A stretch of 64,000 bases of DNA from Typha latifolia. Taxonomy: Eukaryota > Streptophyta > Magnoliopsida > Poales > Typhaceae. How positions within the stretch are numbered: the stretch's first letter is position 1; each line of letters opens with the position of its first letter. The stretch lies in NCBI GenBank assembly GCA_019914945.1, contig CM034108.1:7078001-7142000 (forward strand), written 5' to 3'. A model generated the notes under the pieces. The model searched no databases. It was not told the DNA's origin and saw only the letters and a list, made by a program, of their open reading frames with translations. Positions 37,301 through 43,975 of the stretch are shown in pieces. A program made the translations under genes and the position numbers.

Positions 37301-40300
37301 GGCTGATTCAGATCCATAACAGATCAAACTCGGATCCGATCCGAAATTATCAATAATTGATATTCCCAATTCACCATGATCTTCCTCCTCTCCTCTCTCT
37401 CTCTCTCTCTCTCCCCCTGTCTCTTTTTCTCCCGACCATAGCCATTGTTTCTCGAACAGAGAGATTCAGCTTCAGCAAACTCCAGTGACACAAATCCAAC
37501 TCTAGCAAATTCTGACAACTTCGAGTATGTGATTTTTTTTATTTCTCTCAAATCCAGCAATTTTTTCCAACGATGGTTATACTAGTGACATGCCATGTCG
37601 TGCCACCATCGGCATGGCACGCCCTTGGCATGTCCCTGCATGCCATTTGCATGTATTTAACATACTTTTGATAAGAAATTTATAATATTTAGGGATGTTT
37701 TTGGAGCTTCAGCATGTCAATTTTTAGTTTTTGATTTAAATATATATATATATATATTAAAACCTATATTATAGTGTTTATCTTTAGATTACTTTTGTAA
37801 ATGACCTATTTTATTAAAGAGAAAGCAGTAATCAAATATTAATATTGTTCAACACATAATATGATGAATACATTCATTAAAAATAATATTAATAATTAAA
37901 CACTCCATAATATAATTGTGTTGTGTTGAACACTTCATAAGAACTTTAGAGGCATCTAAAAGAGTTAATGGATAGAAATAAGAGAAAGACAAGAAGAAAT
38001 AGGATTATATGACAAAACATGAGCTAATTATTTTATTTGATTGAAAATTGGAGAATGACAAAAGAAAATTAGGCATGAATTTGTATTCCTAAAATGAGTA
38101 AAGTTGATTCATAATGATTAATGAAAATAAGAAAAAGATGTCATATCATGTTTGTTAAAAAAATAACTAAAGTTGATTTGATAATAATTAATGAAAACAG
38201 AAAAAAAATTAATAAAAAGACTACACATTGGCACGAAGACCGGCACATAGTCATGCCGGACCGACATGGCTCAGCACGAGGGTGTGTTACTGGCACATCC
38301 CACAGCAAGTGTCGATTAGCATGGCCATCCTTAGTTTTTTCATTTCTTCAACTCTCTTTCTTCTTTTTCGTTACTGCCAATGCAAAAGCCATCTTCTCTA
38401 AACTCCACCACCTACCGTTGCCTGCTTGTAGCCGTCAAATCTATCCATCACTGTCGCATCCCTATCGACTTTTTCACTCGCCCCCATGATCGGTGGCCTT
38501 CCTAAAACTAAGGACGAGTCTTAACATTATGAAAATTTGGGTGTGAAACCCTAACTTGAGGATGAAGATATGAAACCTATCCCTAAGCATGATAATACTT
38601 GGCTTGACTGAGAAAGATAAAAGCCAAACAAACTAGAGTAGTATGAGAAAAATCTCAATCCACTGCTCAAAGTCACTAAGGTTTAGAAACACTTGGGTAT
38701 GAAACCCTTACTTGAGGGTAGAGGTGTGAAACCTATCTCTAAATCTGATGATATTTGGCTTGATCGAAATGACTTGGAGTGTCAGAAAACTATGAGACTA
38801 GAGCAATATTAATGTTGCAAGGGATACACGCGATAGAGTCGAGTTCTCTTCCATTAAGGGAGAATGATACAAACATTAGTGACATACTACACAAGCATAT
38901 GTATCATTATAGTTTCTCCTTCAGGAAATTAGTCTTAAGTCAATTATTTTTATTATATATTTACTATTTATAGTGCTCAGAGTAATATTTATTTTTTCAC
39001 AATTGTTTAGGGTGTTATATGCTTATTATTATTTGTAGATCTATATATAGACATGTTGTATTTTCTTTTGAGATTAATGAAAAAATAAAATTATTTTGAG
39101 ATCTCCAATGTGAGTTTCGGATGTGCAACCCTAGTTGAGAATGGAGATGTGAAACCCCATTATTTTTCTTTTTCTTTCACAATCATCGTTCCTAGAATCC
39201 TAATGATCTAATTGTTTCACATCAATCCTACTTCCAAATTACTGGTTATAGGTAGCCAAATCATGTTGCTAATGCTAACCCCTTCCAACCAGCTTGTTTC
39301 CCTCCTAATTGAGTAGAACTTGGGGTCTTAAAGTTTTCCTTTTATAGGTTAATATAGTTTTGAATTTAACCGTCAGATTACTGAAAATTGTTAAAGAAGT
39401 TCTTTATCTCTAGTTTCTTCATTATCTCTCTTCTTTTAGAACTTCTATCCTCATTCGCTCCATATTCTCTGGTTCTTTCTCTGTTCACTACTGAAGTTTA
39501 ATACTTAACAGAACACTGCTCATGATTTGGAGACTCTAGTTCTAAAAATATTGCAGAAAACTAGAATGGTAAAATCTTTCCTTTCAGTTGATAAACAGTA
39601 AATCCTATGTATTTGAGCAATACAAGTTGATGGCTTAAATAGCTCATCCAAGCGATGTGCACTCTTAGATTGCATCAGCAAGTTGGTTAGTTCAGGCAAA
39701 ATTAAGAAACCATCCTAATTTTGGATTTCTCAGCAGAAGACCTCAATCCATGGAAAATAAAAGGCATGATGATATCCTGACATGCATTACAAAAGTCTCT
39801 GTCGTTATTCATGACTTAATGCATATTAATGCTTCCATATGATCTCTTCTTCACTTCTGGTCCACAACTTTTTCACAGTTATTTTCCTTTTCCATATTTT
39901 CTATCGATCAATCAATGAGTTCTTTCAACCTTTCAGAAAATCTCTATAAGTCCTTCGTGATAGCCAAAATCTCTGAACTACCACACAAAGTATCAAATAG
40001 GACGTATCAAAAGACAATAATCATTTTTAAAATTTCAGTTTTAGAAATCCACATAAGGACCTACACTGTCGCTACTATAATAAAAATAAATAAGAATAGA
40101 TAGAGAATATTATACCTTGGCTAGAGAAACCAATGCCTTCTCTTCAAGCTCGTCGATGGGAACTGACTTTCGGGCAGATTCTTGGCGGGTGGCATCCTCA
40201 TACTACATTCATCAAAACCACTGGTGTAAGGAACCAAAAACAGAGAAATTAACTAAATGCACCTCTATGTAGGTAAAAGATTCTCAACTGAGAAATAAGA

Positions 40301-40933
40301 AATTACCAGGTAAACCTGCTTGACATATGGCTCAACCCTCCTCTTGAACTCCCCTCCATCAGCACCAACACTGAACCGCTGGAAGAGGAGTGCCTCCTCT
40401 TCCGCCTATACAAACCATGGCAAAAAATTAATAATTATCAGTAAAAAAAAGAATTAAGAAAGAATCAGAAAAGGGAAAAAAAAAACCAATTAGCGACCTG
40501 CAACATGCGGGCCAGTTCTTCATCGGGATTCCCAACCGAGGACTCTCCCGAGTCTTGAATCGACACTAATCGGAGCTTCTCGGGGATTGTCCCCAGATCG
40601 GAGCTCTCATCGATCAGATAGCCTCCCTTCTCCGCCAGGATCTTTCACAAATGCAGAATAAGGATTAGATATATTCCCAAATTAAGGTAAAAGAAGCGGA
40701 GAGGGAGAAGACCTTCTGGTCATCAGGAGGAACCGAGGTCAGCGAGAAGATTTGGAATTTGAGAACCTGCAATAAATGGTCGAGAAATTAGGGAATTATT
40801 TGTTGTCTCAAGATTTCGTGTAAAAAAGGATGGAGAATTGGGAGAGTTGGGTTACTTCGAATCCGTTATCGGTGTCGAATTCAACGGGGAAGTCTTCGCT
40901 GTCGTGACGGAAGACGAACCGGCGAGACACCAT
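4276..40933 (-). CDS. PNG1: Peptide:N-glycanase (PNG1), complete 17-exon gene spanning 36.7 kb
   Basis: Cytosolic amidase that removes N-glycans from misfolded glycoproteins during ER-associated degradation. Coding exons, high to low coordinate: 40856-40933, 40713-40766, 40498-40641, 40307-40405, 40116-40202, 36294-36376, 27067-27180, 16577-16631, 16375-16461, 15473-15528, 15310-15369, 14800-14887, 13948-14691, 13791-13851, 12738-12840, 4439-4570, 4276-4360. They sum to 2130 nt (709 aa), with AG acceptors, GT donors and consistent phases. Zinc-binding pairs are C189/C192 and C221/C224. The catalytic triad is C247 (in RCGEWANCF), H274 (DHVW) and D291 (LDPCE); the Cys-His and His-Asp spacings of 27 and 17 equal those of yeast Png1. 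Residues 336-583 form a plant-type middle region and 584-709 a C-terminal beta-sandwich-like region ending in [10 protein letters not shown]. No N-terminal PUB domain is seen, as in other plant PNG1. No stop or frameshift interrupts the model, so it looks functional. Four giant introns hold transposons. UTRs are not defined. Confidence 0.95.
4439..4570 (-). CDS. PNG1: PNG1 exon 16
   Basis: Completes W638, then residues 639-681 ([16 protein letters not shown] and onward), plus two bases of codon 682. Acceptor TAATAG, donor GTACGA. It lies 8.2 kb from exon 15 but joins it exactly in phase, and the junction matches plant PNG1 (MDW-xLEGS). Confidence 0.93.
6829..7015 (+). repeat. LTR-internal minisatellite, about 36-42 bp units
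   Basis: Five diverged units, each containing CTTAGCGTATGACAGGGTA-like sequence, at about 6829, 6868, 6904, 6945 and 6983. Similar units occur in the copies at 55.5 kb (reverse) and 57.9 kb. Confidence 0.75.
7091..7170 (+). repeat. Exact 40-bp tandem duplication
   Basis: Two identical 40-bp units beginning TGAGACGAATGATTG at 7091 and 7131. Identity implies a recent duplication inside the solo LTR. Confidence 0.9.
8636..9709. mobile_element. Non-autonomous DNA element with GGCACG-rich ends (copy 1, intron 15)
   Basis: Begins CCATGCCAGT and ends ACTGGCATGG, a perfect 10-bp terminal inverted repeat. The subterminal 60-130 bp are packed with short inverted GTGCCAC/TGGCACG/GCATGCC motifs. The interior is AT-rich and non-coding. 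A related copy lies at 37585-38325 and shares an internal stretch (8780-8890 against 37757-37865). No clear target duplication is seen. The superfamily is unproven; hAT-like is possible. Confidence 0.6.
9710..11351. other. Intron 15 sequence, nothing recognised
   Basis: No conserved ORF, terminal repeat or RNA gene seen. The short ORFs have no family resemblance. Confidence 0.4.
11352..11860 (+). mobile_element. Decayed hAT-family relative (intron 15)
   Basis: The left part (CAAGTCTAAAAACC...CTTCGACC) and right part (GATACGTATTG...GATCCCCAATTTCGAAACCTTA) resemble the termini of the hAT element at 18471-22301. The ends are diverged and no matching 8-bp flank is found, so boundaries are approximate. 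Confidence 0.5.
11692..11737. repeat. Near-perfect AT hairpin
   Basis: Arms TATAGAAAAAATTC and GAATTTTTTCTATA flank a (TA)n core. It could form a cruciform, or be a product of TA expansion inside the hAT-like remnant. Confidence 0.8.
11861..12737. other. Proximal intron 15 sequence, nothing recognised
   Basis: AT-rich sequence next to the exon 15 donor. No feature supported. Confidence 0.4.
12738..12840 (-). CDS. PNG1: PNG1 exon 15
   Basis: Completes G604, then residues 605-637, [15 protein letters not shown] through [12 protein letters not shown], plus two bases of codon 638. Acceptor AATCCCAG, donor GTATGC. The donor opens intron 15 (4571-12737). Confidence 0.93.
13130..13480. other. Possible small retroelement scrap in PNG1 intron 14
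   Basis: The sequence differs in texture from the flanking intron (GATCCGGGTCTGATTGG..., TATATAAGTCATTAGG..., ending in a pyrimidine-rich stretch) and resembles a short LTR. No terminal repeat pair or target duplication was found. Confidence 0.2.
13791..13851 (-). CDS. PNG1: PNG1 exon 14
   Basis: Residues 584-603, [20 protein letters not shown], plus one base of codon 604. Acceptor GATTCAG, donor GTATTT. First exon of the C-terminal ligand-binding-like fold. Confidence 0.93.
13948..14691 (-). CDS. PNG1: PNG1 exon 13 (large plant-type middle exon)
   Basis: Residues 336-583 in a single 744-nt open exon, phase 0 at both ends. It begins [13 protein letters not shown] after a TTTAG acceptor and ends LPVGI before GTAAGT. 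It includes a helical charged stretch ([10 protein letters not shown]), a cysteine cluster (CSCCAVRQC) and the conserved NRLSSASVL. An apparent internal start at 14673 is only the first ATG of the exon. It links the catalytic core to the C-terminal beta-sandwich-like region. Confidence 0.93.
14800..14887 (-). CDS. PNG1: PNG1 exon 12
   Basis: Completes G306, then residues 307-335, [20 protein letters not shown] and onward to RKWPE. This is the end of the transglutaminase-like core. Acceptor TGTTAG, donor GTAACC. Confidence 0.95.
15310..15369 (-). CDS. PNG1: PNG1 exon 11 (catalytic aspartate)
   Basis: Completes R286, then residues 287-305, [19 protein letters not shown], plus two bases of codon 306. 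D291 in LDPCE is the third triad residue. Acceptor TATTTAG, donor GTATGT. Confidence 0.95.
15473..15528 (-). CDS. PNG1: PNG1 exon 10 (catalytic histidine)
   Basis: Residues 268-285, [18 protein letters not shown], plus two bases of codon 286. H274 is the predicted catalytic histidine. Acceptor TTTTCAG, donor GTACTG. Confidence 0.95.
16375..16461 (-). CDS. PNG1: PNG1 exon 9 (catalytic cysteine)
   Basis: Residues 239-267, [20 protein letters not shown] and onward, phase 0. C247 is the predicted nucleophile of the transglutaminase-like fold. Acceptor ATCTTAG, donor GTTAGT. Confidence 0.95.
16577..16631 (-). CDS. PNG1: PNG1 exon 8 (second zinc-binding pair)
   Basis: Completes R220, then residues 221-238: CKFC (zinc-ligand cysteines 221 and 224) followed by [11 protein letters not shown]. 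Acceptor ATCAAG, donor GTATGA. This 55-nt exon lies 10.4 kb from exon 7 across the TE-filled intron 7. Confidence 0.92.
16632..18173. other. Intron 7 sequence near exon 8, mostly unremarkable
   Basis: AT-rich. It contains (AG)n at about 17348-17364. Two loosely similar inverted stretches (16828-16880 and 17440-17520, CATACCC...-type) hint at a decayed DNA element but are too diverged to call. Confidence 0.3.
18174..18351. repeat. Tandem duplication of an 89-bp unit
   Basis: Units begin ATAATCCTTTAAAAGTTG at 18174 and 18263 and differ at only a few positions. Located just upstream of the hAT insertion. Confidence 0.9.
18650..18674. repeat. Perfect 12-bp-arm hairpin in the hAT subterminal region
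   Basis: GGGGACATCAAT, one spacer base, ATTGATGTCCCC. The core ATCAATAATTGAT recurs in related fragments near 22428 and 37349, which suggests conservation within the family. Confidence 0.85.
18738..18767. repeat. (TTTC)n microsatellite
   Basis: About seven TTTC units within the pyrimidine-rich hAT leader. Confidence 0.85.
19115..21460 (+). pseudogene. hAT transposase, multiply disrupted
   Basis: DNA-binding and catalytic protein of the surrounding hAT element. From ATG at 19115 (MAPKEKS): a BED-type zinc finger (KCNWCGKEM...RLKEHLA...AAC), then a charged Glu-rich linker. After a stop at 19708 comes the DUF659-like part (YTLMCDGWS, then [13 protein letters not shown]), and finally the C-terminal dimerisation motif ([18 protein letters not shown]). 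Breaks: stops at about 19706 and 19897, a frameshift near 20035, and another near 21195. Likely introns lie at about 20781-20868 (GTAAGC to TTACAG) and upstream of 21144. The product cannot be full length, so the element is now non-autonomous. Confidence 0.88.
22323..23532 (+). mobile_element. hAT deletion derivative, 1.2 kb, with 8-bp target duplication
   Basis: Flanked by exact ATATGTAC repeats (22315-22322 and 23533-23540). Its ends, CATGGTTTCCAATTTCGGCC and GATCCC...CGGAAGCTTG, are diverged versions of the neighbouring hAT termini. The interior jumps from the 5' subterminal region straight to the transposase C-terminus ([22 protein letters not shown], about 22575-22720) and downstream tail. 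An internal deletion removed the BED finger and core. Only 5 bp separate its duplication from that of the 3.8-kb element. Confidence 0.9.
24085..24400 (+). repeat. Degenerate ~22-bp minisatellite in the left arm of the Mutator-like element
   Basis: About a dozen units of the form ACCTTCTAATAA(C/A)AG(C/T)G(T/A)A. Inverted counterparts lie at 24880-25200 and 26515-26640. Confidence 0.8.
24880..25200 (-). repeat. Inverted minisatellite units facing those at 24085-24400
   Basis: Units of the form TTAGAAGGTATT(C/A)C(A/T)(C/G)(A/T)(A/G)TTA. Their orientation opposite to the left array gives the element foldback character. Confidence 0.7.
25441..25759 (+). repeat. LTR fragment nested in the Mutator-like element
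   Basis: Shares a long diverged match (AAATTAGTCTTAAGTCAATTAT... through CCTAGAATCCTAA) with 38901-39225 in intron 5. The match resumes at 26208 (ATTATTTCACATC) on the far side of the small hAT element, showing that the hAT inserted into it. Probably the 3' part of an LTR; ends not defined. Confidence 0.65.
25760..26207 (-). mobile_element. hAT MITE, 448 bp, nested in the Mutator-like element
   Basis: Flanked by exact 8-bp ATTATTTC (25752-25759 and 26208-26215). The left end (AAGGTTCTGAAAATCAGTAT) is the reverse complement of the 3' end of the hAT family, and the right end carries GGGATCGGCTGAAA...ACTATG. It retains only subterminal sequences plus a CT-rich tract and has no coding sequence. 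Confidence 0.88.
27067..27180 (-). CDS. PNG1: PNG1 exon 7 (first zinc-binding pair)
   Basis: One base completing R182, then residues 183-219 and two bases of codon 220. Contains [10 protein letters not shown] with zinc-ligand cysteines 189 and 192. Acceptor TTTGTAG, donor GTACTT. The target-site repeat of a 3.4-kb Mutator-like element ends only 88 bp into intron 7. Confidence 0.93.
27181..27659. other. Intron 6 sequence next to exon 7, nothing recognised
   Basis: No repeat or gene feature supported. Confidence 0.4.
27660..27771 (+). mobile_element. Short 5' LTR (112 bp) of a copia remnant
   Basis: TGTTAATG...TGTTACA, directly followed by a perfect PBS. The LTR start is inferred from the TG and the usual LTR-PBS layout. 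No 3' partner was found in the window, so the length is provisional. Confidence 0.6.
27772..27784 (+). other. Primer-binding site (initiator-Met tRNA) of the copia remnant
   Basis: TGGTATCAGAGCC, an exact match to the canonical plant retrotransposon PBS. Confidence 0.85.
27960..30960 (+). pseudogene. Ty1/copia gag-protease-integrase remnant, reverse transcriptase missing
   Basis: Retrotransposon polyprotein broken by many stops and frameshifts. Visible in order: gag with a zinc knuckle ([15 protein letters not shown], about 29055-29100), protease ([11 protein letters not shown], 29350-29390), the pre-integrase motif RRLGHMS (about 29776), integrase core pieces (HFDIWGP at 29948; EQNGVAEQK at 30239) and the copia FGC(T)CFV motif (about 30445). 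After about 30960 recognisable coding ends; I see no reverse transcriptase or RNase H. It is in PNG1 intron 6, antisense to the gene. Confidence 0.88.
31020..31606. other. Intron 6 sequence following the copia remnant, nothing recognised
   Basis: AT-rich, no conserved coding. It may be decayed retroelement sequence. Confidence 0.3.
31607..32857 (+). mobile_element. Possible solo LTR (intron 6)
   Basis: The right end AGGGGGTGTGACA is typical of plant Ty3/gypsy LTR ends. A TG preceded by AAATA at 31602-31606 matches the AAATA after the right end (32858-32862), which would be a 5-bp target duplication. That motif is low-complexity and could match by chance. It contains two diverged repeats of ACTCTGGTA(A/T)CCC(C/A)GAG... 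near 32052 and 32114. Confidence 0.35.
33157..33640 (+). mobile_element. hAT MITE, 484 bp (intron 6)
   Basis: Left end CATAGTTTTCAGTTTCGGCCGATCC and right end CGATTTTCGGAACCTTG match the termini of the 3.8-kb hAT element. The flanks CGCTGATG (33149-33156) and CTCTGATG (33641-33648) are 8-bp target repeats with one mismatch. The interior keeps the GCTGCTG leader, (GA)n tracts and the 3' AT-rich subterminal stretch. No coding sequence. Confidence 0.85.
34641..34890. repeat. Diverged tandem pair, 131-bp unit
   Basis: TATGGTAAGC...GGGGAATGTCC...TATTAGGAAAT starts at 34646 and again at 34777. Divergence is moderate. Confidence 0.8.
35751..35770. repeat. Perfect 20-bp palindrome
   Basis: CCTTCCGCAT followed by its exact reverse complement, with a further CCATCCGCAG-like half nearby at 35789. 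Confidence 0.85.
36294..36376 (-). CDS. PNG1: PNG1 exon 6
   Basis: Residues 155-181 plus two bases of codon 182, including [16 protein letters not shown], a core-domain signature. Acceptor TTATAG, donor GTCAAT. The donor opens intron 6 (27181-36293), which holds a copia remnant and a hAT MITE. Confidence 0.93.
37290..37560 (+). mobile_element. 5'-end fragment of the hAT family (intron 5)
   Basis: CGGATCCGATCCGAAATTATCAATAATTGAT followed by a CT-rich leader parallels 18630-18730 of the 3.8-kb hAT element. The 3' half and target duplication are not seen. Confidence 0.5.
37585..38325. mobile_element. Non-autonomous DNA element with GGCACG-rich ends (copy 2, intron 5)
   Basis: Same layout as 8636-9709: dense short inverted GGCATG/TGCCAC motifs at both ends and a shared AT-rich internal block. 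More degraded termini (TAGTGACATGCC...AGCATGG). Boundaries approximate. Confidence 0.55.
38521..38800. repeat. Diverged tandem pair, about 160-bp unit
   Basis: Two passages of the form TGGGT(G/A)TGAAACCC...ACTTGAGG...GTGAAACCTATC...TTGGCTTGA, near 38537 and 38692. They probably belong to the same retroelement as the adjoining LTR fragment. Confidence 0.65.
38901..39225 (+). repeat. LTR fragment (copy 2 of the repeat at 25441)
   Basis: Parallels 25441-25759 across about 300 bp and shows the uninterrupted join CTAATTGTTTCACATCA. It therefore serves as the empty site for the small hAT insertion in the other copy. Confidence 0.7.
39226..40115. other. Intron 5 sequence next to exon 5, nothing recognised
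   Basis: No feature supported beyond ordinary AT-rich intron sequence. Confidence 0.4.
40116..40202 (-). CDS. PNG1: PNG1 exon 5
   Basis: Residues 126-154, starting [12 protein letters not shown] and ending [10 protein letters not shown]; phase 0. The donor GTATAA opens intron 5 (36377-40115), which holds a DNA-element copy and LTR fragments. Confidence 0.92.
40307..40405 (-). CDS. PNG1: PNG1 exon 4
   Basis: Residues 93-125, starting [11 protein letters not shown] and ending VKQVYL; phase 0. Acceptor TATAG, donor GTAATT. Confidence 0.92.
40498..40641 (-). CDS. PNG1: PNG1 exon 3
   Basis: Residues 45-92, phase 0, ending in EELARMLQ, a stretch conserved in plant PNG1. Acceptor GTGAAAG, donor GTCGCT. 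Confidence 0.92.
40713..40766 (-). CDS. PNG1: PNG1 exon 2
   Basis: Residues 27-44 ([18 protein letters not shown]), phase 0. The acceptor is preceded by a TTATTGCAG tract and the donor is GTCTTC. Intron 2 is 71 bp. Confidence 0.92.
40856..40933 (-). CDS. PNG1: PNG1 exon 1 (start codon)
   Basis: Residues 1-26, beginning [10 protein letters not shown]. The ATG at 40933-40931 is chosen because the N-terminus matches the plant PNG1 start and the next exon continues in phase. The donor GT follows at 40855. Intron 1 is only 89 bp. Confidence 0.92.
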
Positions 40934-41160
40934 CTTCGTATTCTTTGTTATTTTCCTGCGGAATTTGAGAATAAACAGCAATAAGCCAATAACTCAGTAG
41001 GGAAGGTGCGGAGTCTAACCAGAAATTAATGTCAAACGATTGCATTATTTTATTTGAATAATATTTGATTAGGGAGACTATTTCAAACTTATGAAGTTGA
41101 GATAAAATAAACGATTTGCAATTTGTCTTTTTTTCTCTTTTTTTAGGAAAAATCCAAGTC
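40934..41160 (-). promoter_or_regulatory. Probable 5' leader and proximal promoter of PNG1
   Basis: Sequence immediately upstream of the PNG1 ATG. It is AT-rich, has an inverted CCAAT box at 40986-40990 and an AAATATTATT/ATAAAATAAT-type tract near 41045-41070 that could serve as a TATA region. No transposon boundary is seen here. The transcription start cannot be placed from sequence. Confidence 0.25.
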
Positions 41161-41162
41161 AT

Positions 41163-42000
41163 TCAAGCTTCACATCTTGGGATCATGGAATTTACTCCAC
41201 AAGGGTTTTGAGCTCCTTGTCTCCCTGGTCCTTTTCTTCTTTTCCTTCTTGTCATAGGTGAAGTCCTAGCTTCACCAAGACTGCTCTGTTCTAGGCCACC
41301 AGATCCTATGGCAACCCTTATCTAGCCGATGGTGGCAACTACTGTTCCGATGTTGGTTGAAGTTCTTACTCTAAAGGCCAGGGTGGATGAGCTTATGTTG
41401 GTTGCAGCTATTGTTGTTGAAGATCACTCATTGCGTACTTGTGTAGGAAGAGGAGCCCTAGGAACATGGGCTTAAGTTGCCGAGAGTAATGGTCCTCCTA
41501 TCCTTAAGCATAGGCCAGGCCAATACCATTGCACACCATACAGAGCCATATCTTGGACATGATAAGCGTTGATATTGAGGATTGGGTGAACATTGACCCT
41601 GAGCTTCTAGGATTGGAAATTTTGGCTCTACAATATGATTTTAGGTAAGTTGATTCTGATTGAAACCTTCAGAGTCGCTTCGGAGGATAATATTGTTATG
41701 GTGTTGATGGAAGGGTTGTGATCTACTAGGGATAAGTTTTCAATTTGATCATTTGGAAACCATACTTTCAAACTTCATAAGAGTAATCTGCTCGAGTTAG
41801 AGGTAGGACAAATTCGGTATTGTGAAGCACGTTCATTAGCGACCTCCGTCATGATATGCAAGCCGAAGTAAAGGCTGCTCATCTAGCTACACTCATTGAG
41901 GCTTTCTCCACTACACAACTAACGGAGGAAAAGCTAAGAGAGCTTTGGTCCACCCTCAAGGAGGGAAGACAACTAGCTTTGGTCCACCTCTTCTGATATC
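41163..42000 (+). pseudogene. Ty3/gypsy gag remnant upstream of PNG1
   Basis: Mostly stop-ridden. Near 41840-41950 the + strand reads LRHDMQAEVKAAHLATLIEAF, close to a common plant gypsy gag stretch. The earlier part (41260-41600) is GC-richer and may belong to the same element. No LTRs assigned. Confidence 0.5.
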
Positions 42001-42002
42001 AT

Positions 42003-43907
42003 AGTGTTGCAATATTGTTGATTGAGATACAAATTAGACCAAATCGATTCAAATTATATATCATTTTCTGTCTTTGTTTGAAAAAAAAAATAAGATGACT
42101 TCTTGCAGGTGCATTCGAAGGCAAGTGGAGGGCGTTCAAATGCGACGTTTGAACACCTGATTTGCGTTCGCACATTCAGAGCCCTATTTTTTAGCGTTCA
42201 AATGTCCGATTCGCATTCGTATATCCAGAGTCATGTTTTTAGTCATTCAAATACAATCGAGGGGCATTTGAACGCACATTAGATATTTCATATTAAGATT
42301 TATTTAGAGTTTTTGGATGATTGGCTAGCTTCCAAATATATGGAAAAGCAGCCATCTTTGCATTCTTGAATATTGAACTTTATTTTGCAGCTAGGCTAGA
42401 GCCAAACTTCTCCCTCCTTCCTCCCCCTCGGTACCCAACCCGAGCTTCCTTCTATGGTCGAGGATAATCCTCTGTCACCTCTCTCCTCACTCCAGTGATC
42501 AGTCATATCTGGAAGCTCCCTTCTCCCACCTCATCTTGTTCAAGATACTAATCCATCCATCATAGTCATCATCATCTTTCAAAACCATAACTACATCATC
42601 CACGTCCATTCTGTCATCCCCTACCTTTGGTCACTCATTACTTCATAACTTTTGATCTACTTGCCTAATTGATGAATTCCAATCGTGTTGGATTCCTAAC
42701 TTACATAGGAACAACATATAAAAACGTCGGATCATTCTAATAGTTGAATTTATAACTATTGCCTTTGAAAGTTCTATATTGCGTTTTGTTTAGGTTAGCA
42801 ACTTGGATAGACAATCATCTTCCTCATGGTTGACTATAACACATAGACATCCATTGATCGAGCTTTACACCACCAATTAAATTCTTTATCTCAAGCTCAC
42901 GCAAACCCACAATAGTAAAAACATCAAGCAACACCCATCGAGGAGGGAAGATAAATAGTAATAATTTCGCTTGTCCCTCACCCGTCGAATAACATAACCG
43001 ATTGTCTACTGATACGATTCGGACTTCACCGATGTCATCTCGAGCATGGATACATTTTAGGGGTGTCTTTTATTCTTGTTTTAGTATTTAATTCAGAGAA
43101 AAATAAGTTTTTTATATGTCGCGTTCGAACGCAGGTGGGGTGCGTTTGAATGCACTTGCGAATGCCTACATTAGCTTCACAAAAACAGAGAACGAAAAAT
43201 GTGCGTTCGAACGCCCGTGTTCGCTACATTAGGTTCACATTGACAGAAAGTGTTTTTTGTGCGTTTGAACACGTTCAACCCTGTTCAAACACGGTCGGCA
43301 AAAATTCACTATTTCTAGGGTTAATAATTATCATTTTTGAATTGTTTGGTTAGCCTCTAAAGGTGTGGATGGCAACAAAGGAGTCATTATTGAATGAATT
43401 GAGTTTTGCCCTAGTCTTCTTCTTCTTCTTCTCTCTCGTTCTCTCATTCCTCGGTGCCGCCGTTTCTAGCCTCCCTCAACCGGCCACTCACCCTAGTCCC
43501 TTAGTGGCGGCCCATCCTCCCCCTTCTTCTAATCTCTCTATTACCTTGCCCTAATCCCTTCCATCATCTATAATCCTTTCACCACCACTTATTCACCAGT
43601 CCCACCCCATTACCATCGGCCTACCACCATCCATCATCACCTAGGATCTCATGCCTCCATCCATGCATCCATAGACGGACTCCTTGATGTTCATCTACCT
43701 CTCGGACGATATCTCGAGATTCCATTGTCCAATTTTCATAAAATTAGATTTGTTGGAAAGCTCTCTTCCATGGCTACAACATATCAAAATTTCATATTGA
43801 TCTGACAGCTACATCTTGCTGGGTCTATTTTCAAATTTCTATGCTAAATCCTGTCCAGACCTAAAAACAGGATAGATCAAACCTTAGCCCAAGAGGAGAT
43901 CGTATCA
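42003..43907 (+). mobile_element. Probable 5' LTR/leader of the gypsy remnant, with palindromic GCGTTCGAACGC motifs
   Basis: Lies directly upstream of a PBS. It contains many GCGTT(C/T)(A/G)AA(C/T)GC-like motifs in two clusters (42110-42290 and 43120-43300) and a CT-rich leader (43410-43560). Part of it (42530-42850) matches 63120-63400. No 3' LTR is available, so the left boundary is a guess. Confidence 0.45.
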
Positions 43908-43911
43908 AAAG

Positions 43912-43924
43912 TGGTATCAGAGTC
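43912..43924 (+). other. Primer-binding site of the gypsy remnant
   Basis: TGGTATCAGAGTC, a one-mismatch form of the Met-tRNA PBS, positioned before a gag reading frame. Confidence 0.75.
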
Positions 43925-43975
43925 ATCGTTTCTTGGACACGCGCTTTCGATAACGACCACCAAAGCCATGGCTAC

